Shown: positions 6,006-8,718 of the stretch, piece after piece
How the letters are laid out: every line of letters begins with the position of its first letter
Position numbering within the stretch: position 1 is the stretch's first letter
Source of the DNA: Thermodesulfobacteriota bacterium
Lineage (GTDB): Bacteria > Desulfobacterota > QYQD01
Reading direction: 5' to 3'
Assembly: GCA_030017815.1 (NCBI GenBank)
Contig: JASEGX010000103.1
Coordinates: forward strand, 1 to 8,718
DNA length: 8,718 bases
Position numbers and translations under genes: made by a program
Notes under the pieces: generated by a model
Seen by the model: only the letters and a program-made list of their open reading frames with translations
Databases searched by the model: none
Told to the model about the DNA's origin: nothing

Positions 6006-6785
6006 GTGGCATTAGAGAGATTGCTTTATGCAACAAACCTTGACGAACCTAGGGGTAGGTTGTTGGAGTCGCTGCTGGAGACTACAAAGGTGGGGCTGCG
6101 AGAGGTGGTGTTTCTTCATGCCGGAGGGAAAATTATGGCCGAACGCTATTCCCGGGACTGGCAAACGCGGTTTTCCAGCCTGGGAGCTAAGGTTTGGACC
6201 CATGGGGAAGAAGGAAATCTCGTTACTTCAATCTTAAAAGTGGCAAGTGGTAATAGTTTTTCGCTTGTGGCGGCAGAGGTTAGCAGTGATGGCGCAAGAG
6301 CGGTTTCCAGACGTGACATCAGGCGCCTCGTTAAGGGGTTGACCGTACCCGTTTTGATAGCCAGGCAAGTGAGGGAAATGGCGCAGCCTCCGGTTGCGGG
6401 AGTCTTTGATCGCCTGGTTTTTGCCACCGACTGGGCGCCGGCTTCAGAGCGGGCGACCTCTTTTATCCAGGGACTTAACGGCCTCATAAAGGAAATGGAT
6501 ATCGTGAATGTTATTCAAGAAAAGCTGACCGTGGGTGAGATGCGGGGGCTTAAGAAAAAGCTCCAGGACACACGCCGGATGTTTTCTTCTCAAGGGATAG
6601 ATGCGGAATTTCATATCTACGCCGGCCGGACGGCTGAGGAAATTATGTTAGCGGCACGGGATTATCATGCGACGCTGATCGTCATGGGAAACAGCCGGAA
6701 AGCCGCTGTACGGAAGATTTTCCCGGGCCGGACGGTATATAAGGTAGCGGAGGAAACGGTAGTCCCGACATTATTCATTCCTTAG
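6006..6785 (+). CDS. Tandem-domain universal stress protein with degenerate nucleotide-binding loops
   Basis: 259 aa. Domain 1 (about 1-120) starts ERLLYATNLDEP and ends LTVPVLIARQ. Domain 2 (about 134-259) starts DRLVFATDWAPASERA and ends VVPTLFIP. It is a paralogue of the divergent Usp gene: both share KVGL..VVFLH in domain 1 and ATDW-A in domain 2. The nucleotide loop of domain 2 keeps the spacing but not the residues: G228-N-S-R231, nine residues, G241-R242, where the family has G-2x-G-9x-G-S/T. Domain 1 lacks the motif altogether (AAEVSSDGA). It therefore probably does not bind ATP in the usual way. It is preceded by a sigma-54 promoter candidate and followed 84 bp later by mrpE on the same strand. 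A regulatory or heterodimer role with the ATP-competent paralogue is an inference. Confidence 0.9.
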   Translation: MALERLLYATNLDEPRGRLLESLLETTKVGLREVVFLHAGGKIMAERYSRDWQTRFSSLGAKVWTHGEEGNLVTSILKVASGNSFSLVAAEVSSDGARAVSRRDIRRLVKGLTVPVLIARQVREMAQPPVAGVFDRLVFATDWAPASERATSFIQGLNGLIKEMDIVNVIQEKLTVGEMRGLKKKLQDTRRMFSSQGIDAEFHIYAGRTAEEIMLAARDYHATLIVMGNSRKAAVRKIFPGRTVYKVAEETVVPTLFIP

Positions 6786-6869
6786 ATTTAACCACAGACA
6801 GAGCATGGCACTATGTTCTCCGTGATTAGATTTTTGACAATACGTTAGGGCAAACAAGGAGTAAAAGGC

Positions 6870-7589
6870 ATGGAAGTGACGGTGTTAATACAGGCTACAG
6901 ACGAGGCCTTTAAGATCATAGAAGAGGCCAGAAATCGTGCCTTGGACGTACTCAATACCTCCGTTAAATTTACAGCCGAGGCCAAGCTTCTTGAGGAGAG
7001 GAAAATTCAGGCCATCTTTAAGGGAGCGGAGCGGACTAAGTCTGAGGTCCTGAGCTTTCTGGCTACCTTTGCATTGTTATTCTTTCCCTTCTGGATGCCG
7101 CTCTCAGGGTTCTTCGATGTCTTCCACCTCAGCATCGGGGTGGGTTGCTGTGCTCTGGTGGCCTATATATCCCATGATCTCCTCTTTGTTAATGTCCGGG
7201 TAGGGGACATGCGAACCATAGTCAAGAGGTTTTTCACATATATCCCCTGGTTGATATATCAGATCATATTATCCAACATCCACGTAGTGAAGATCGTCCT
7301 AAGTCCAAAGATGCCCATCGACCCTAAGATAATAAAGTTTAAGACAAAACTGGACAGCGACATTTCATTAGTGACTTTTGCCAATTCCATAACCCTTACG
7401 CCTGGGACTATCACTATAGATATCAAGGACGGAGAGTACTATGTACACGCCATCGATGAAGACGTAGCCTATGATCTTCTCTATGGGGGCGAAATGGAAG
7501 ACCGGGTAGCCCATGTCTTCATGGAGGCAGAACATGTTTATGTGCAGGATGTATTAGATGTTGCCCGTATATACGGCGCCTTAAGATGA
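6870..7589 (+). CDS. mrpE: Mrp/Mnh-type Na+/H+ antiporter subunit E with N- and C-terminal extensions
   Basis: 239 aa; the family is usually about 160 aa. Residues 59-197 match MrpE: a membrane segment with PFWMPLSGFFD (73-83), a second hydrophobic segment (about 84-107), the amphipathic IPWLIYQIILSNIHVVKIVLSP region (125-146), and the diagnostic ANSITLTPGTITIDI (171-185) and VHAIDED (192-198). MrpE is a membrane subunit of the multi-subunit cation/proton antiporter complex. The first 58 residues form a charged, soluble, probably helical extension not seen in ordinary MrpE. About 40 extra residues also follow the core. AAGGAG lies 9 nt before the ATG, and no better internal start exists before the membrane core, so the extension appears genuine. 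MrpB follows 41 bp later; MrpF and MrpG, which normally come next to E, are absent here. Confidence 0.88.
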   Translation: MEVTVLIQATDEAFKIIEEARNRALDVLNTSVKFTAEAKLLEERKIQAIFKGAERTKSEVLSFLATFALLFFPFWMPLSGFFDVFHLSIGVGCCALVAYISHDLLFVNVRVGDMRTIVKRFFTYIPWLIYQIILSNIHVVKIVLSPKMPIDPKIIKFKTKLDSDISLVTFANSITLTPGTITIDIKDGEYYVHAIDEDVAYDLLYGGEMEDRVAHVFMEAEHVYVQDVLDVARIYGALR

Positions 7590-7604
7590 AAGGTGTGGAT
7601 TGAT

Positions 7605-7634
7605 ATGAGTCATACAGGAGGCAGTTTAATATGA
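7605..7634 (+). CDS. Possible 9-codon leader minigene overlapping mrpB
   Basis: ATG 7605 reads MSHTGGSLI and stops at TGA 7632-7634, sharing ATGA with the mrpB start at 7631. AAGGTG about 10 nt upstream could serve as a ribosome site. It contains the AGGAGG of mrpB within its codons. Its length means it may be chance; if translated, it would couple or tune mrpB initiation. Confidence 0.2.
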   Translation: MSHTGGSLI

Positions 7635-8080
7635 TAATAACCTATGAGGACATAATCATAAAGACCCTTACTCGAGTGCTGGCACCATTTTTACAACTTT
7701 ATGCCCTCTATGTCCTTGCCCACGGTCACTATAGCCCGGGGGGTGGATTCCAGGGAGGCGTTATCCTGGGGGCGAGTATAATACTCATGGTTATTGCCTT
7801 TGGTCTGGATACGGCCAGGAAGAGACTGACAGAAAAGGCCGATATCGTGTTACTCTGTATCGGATTGTTGATTTATTCAGGGGTGGGGGCTTTGTGTTTA
7901 GCCCTTGGCGGCAATTTTTTGGATTATAGTCAGTTAACGAAGATACTTCCAGTGACTGTGGCCAAGGCCCGGTCTCTGGGTATCCTTTTTGTGGAGACAG
8001 GTGTTGCTCTTGGAGTCATGGCAGTTATGGTTTCTTTATTCTACGATATTTCTACAGGAGGACTGCCGCCTGAACGCTAG
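7631..8080 (+). CDS. mrpB: Mrp/Mnh-type Na+/H+ antiporter subunit B
   Basis: 149 aa, the usual length for MrpB. The diagnostic HGHYSPGGGFQGG occupies residues 31-43. Four hydrophobic segments are visible: about 15-31, 42-59, 72-92 and 115-138. It is an integral inner-membrane subunit of the Mrp cation/proton antiporter, which supports sodium and pH homeostasis and in anaerobes is often attached to hydrogenase or other energy-converting complexes. AGGAGG (7616-7621) lies 9 nt before the ATG. It follows mrpE directly and is followed after 49 bp by a sigma-54-type AAA+ gene rather than mrpC, so within the window this is an incomplete set of subunits. The remaining subunits could be elsewhere in the genome or further downstream. 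Confidence 0.92.
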   Translation: MIITYEDIIIKTLTRVLAPFLQLYALYVLAHGHYSPGGGFQGGVILGASIILMVIAFGLDTARKRLTEKADIVLLCIGLLIYSGVGALCLALGGNFLDYSQLTKILPVTVAKARSLGILFVETGVALGVMAVMVSLFYDISTGGLPPER

Positions 8081-8129
8081 GGGACGATAAAGAAAAAGGC
8101 TAAAAGCGAAAAGGCAGGGGAAGGACAGC

Positions 8130-8718
8130 GTGGACATCCAAGACATCCAAAAGCAATCCATAAAGATGCAGCAAGTCTATAACATGATTTTAAATCTTGC
8201 GCCGACGGATGTTACCGTCCTGATACAGGGAGAGGATGGGACGGAGAAGGAGTGGGTGGCTGAGTCCATCCATGCACATAGTTCCCGGAAAGACAAGCTG
8301 TTTGTGGTCATTAATTGTGCTGCTTATCCCCGGTCTTTATTAGAGGACGAGCTCTTCGGCTATGCTAAAGGCGGTGCTAAAAAGACCAGATATCACAGAA
8401 GGGGGCGACTTGAAAGAGCTGATGGCGGCACAGTTTTCTTGAACGATATTGACGAGGTACTCCCTTTATCTCAGGTCAGACTTCTAAAATTTTTGGAAGC
8501 GATGGAGTTTGAAAGGCCCGGTGGCGGGGGCAAGATTAGAGTAAACGCACGCATGATAACGGCCGCGGATAAGGATCTAAAAGAAGAAGTGGAGAAGGGG
8601 ACGTTTAATGAAGAACTGTACTACCGGCTCAGTATCATAAATATATATATCCCGCCCCTGAGACAGAGAAAAGAAGATATACCTTTACTTATAGAACATT
8701 TTTTAAAGATTTTTAATA
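8130..8718 (+). CDS. Degenerate sigma-54-interaction AAA+ protein (3' truncated by the window)
   Basis: 196 codons from GTG 8130 to the edge; in-frame stop upstream at 8088-8090, purine-rich AGGGGAAGG before the start. There is no receiver, GAF or PAS domain: the AAA+ core begins almost at once (MQQVYNMILNLAPTDVTVLI). Family landmarks are clear: NCAA (62-65), LLEDELFG (70-77), GRLERADGGTVFL (92-104), FNEELYYRL (159-167) and PPLRQRKEDIPLLIEHFL (175-192). Key functional residues are changed: Walker A is GEDGTEK (34-40, E for the last G), the GAFTGA loop that touches sigma-54 is GGAKKT (81-86), Walker B ends L-N105-D106 instead of D-E, and sensor I reads TAAD (144-147) instead of AATN. The frame is intact with family-like spacing, so it is not simply a decayed pseudogene. 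It probably cannot activate RpoN promoters; a regulatory role in mixed hexamers is inferred. Confidence 0.85.
   Translation, partial: MDIQDIQKQSIKMQQVYNMILNLAPTDVTVLIQGEDGTEKEWVAESIHAHSSRKDKLFVVINCAAYPRSLLEDELFGYAKGGAKKTRYHRRGRLERADGGTVFLNDIDEVLPLSQVRLLKFLEAMEFERPGGGGKIRVNARMITAADKDLKEEVEKGTFNEELYYRLSIINIYIPPLRQRKEDIPLLIEHFLKIFN

Noticed and set aside
6806..6821. TGGCACTATGTTCTCC as a second sigma-54 promoter before mrpE
   Set aside because: The -24 half is perfect but the essential -12 GC reads TC, so it was not called as a promoter.
6791..6835. Weak hairpin (AGAGCAT/ATGTTCT) followed by TTTTT after the second Usp gene
   Set aside because: The stem contains a wobble and the T-run begins about 10 nt after it, so terminator function is doubtful; it may be a degenerate interspersed repeat.
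1..8718. CRISPR arrays, tRNA or rRNA genes, insertion sequences
   Set aside because: No regularly spaced repeats, cloverleaf sequences, ribosomal signatures or transposase fragments were seen on either strand.

Overview
The window looks like part of a chromosome from an anaerobic, cytochrome-c-rich bacterium, most likely Desulfobacterota (formerly Deltaproteobacteria) or a near relative. This is an inference from gene content: an extracytoplasmic CxxCH sensor kinase, a 'two-CW' cysteine cluster, sigma-54 (RpoN) regulators, tandem universal stress proteins and Mrp-type antiporter subunits. The sequence alone does not fix the species. Coding density is high except for one AT-rich intergenic stretch of about 560 bp.

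Left part (1-4514, all +): the C-terminal end of an NtrC-type sigma-54 activator, then a membrane histidine kinase with a heme-c motif and a cysteine-rich insertion inside HAMP, then a soluble REC-PAS-kinase that begins 1 nt after the kinase stop codon, then a single-domain receiver. Together these read as a phosphorelay: membrane redox/heme sensing, a cytoplasmic kinase, and a diffusible receiver and/or the NtrC-type activator as output.

Middle (4515-6785): a 32-bp perfect palindrome separates the receiver from a convergent tandem-domain universal stress protein (UspA family). A second, paralogous tandem Usp gene is transcribed divergently. Between the two Usp genes lies a regulatory-looking region with several nested dyads, a 17-bp TGTAC-type dyad at enhancer distance and a good sigma-54 -24/-12 candidate pointing at the second Usp gene.

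Right part (6870-8718, all +): two Mrp/Mnh antiporter subunits, an MrpE with unusual N- and C-terminal extensions and an MrpB. They are followed by the start of a second sigma-54-type AAA+ protein, truncated by the window. That protein keeps the family fold signature but has lost the GAFTGA loop, the Walker B Asp-Glu, the last Walker A glycine and the sensor I asparagine.

Working model (inference): a redox/heme-responsive relay controls, through sigma-54, a stress and ion-homeostasis set (Usp pair plus Mrp subunits). The degenerate AAA+ protein at the right edge may act as a modulator of sigma-54 activation rather than an activator. It is the most unusual element visible here.
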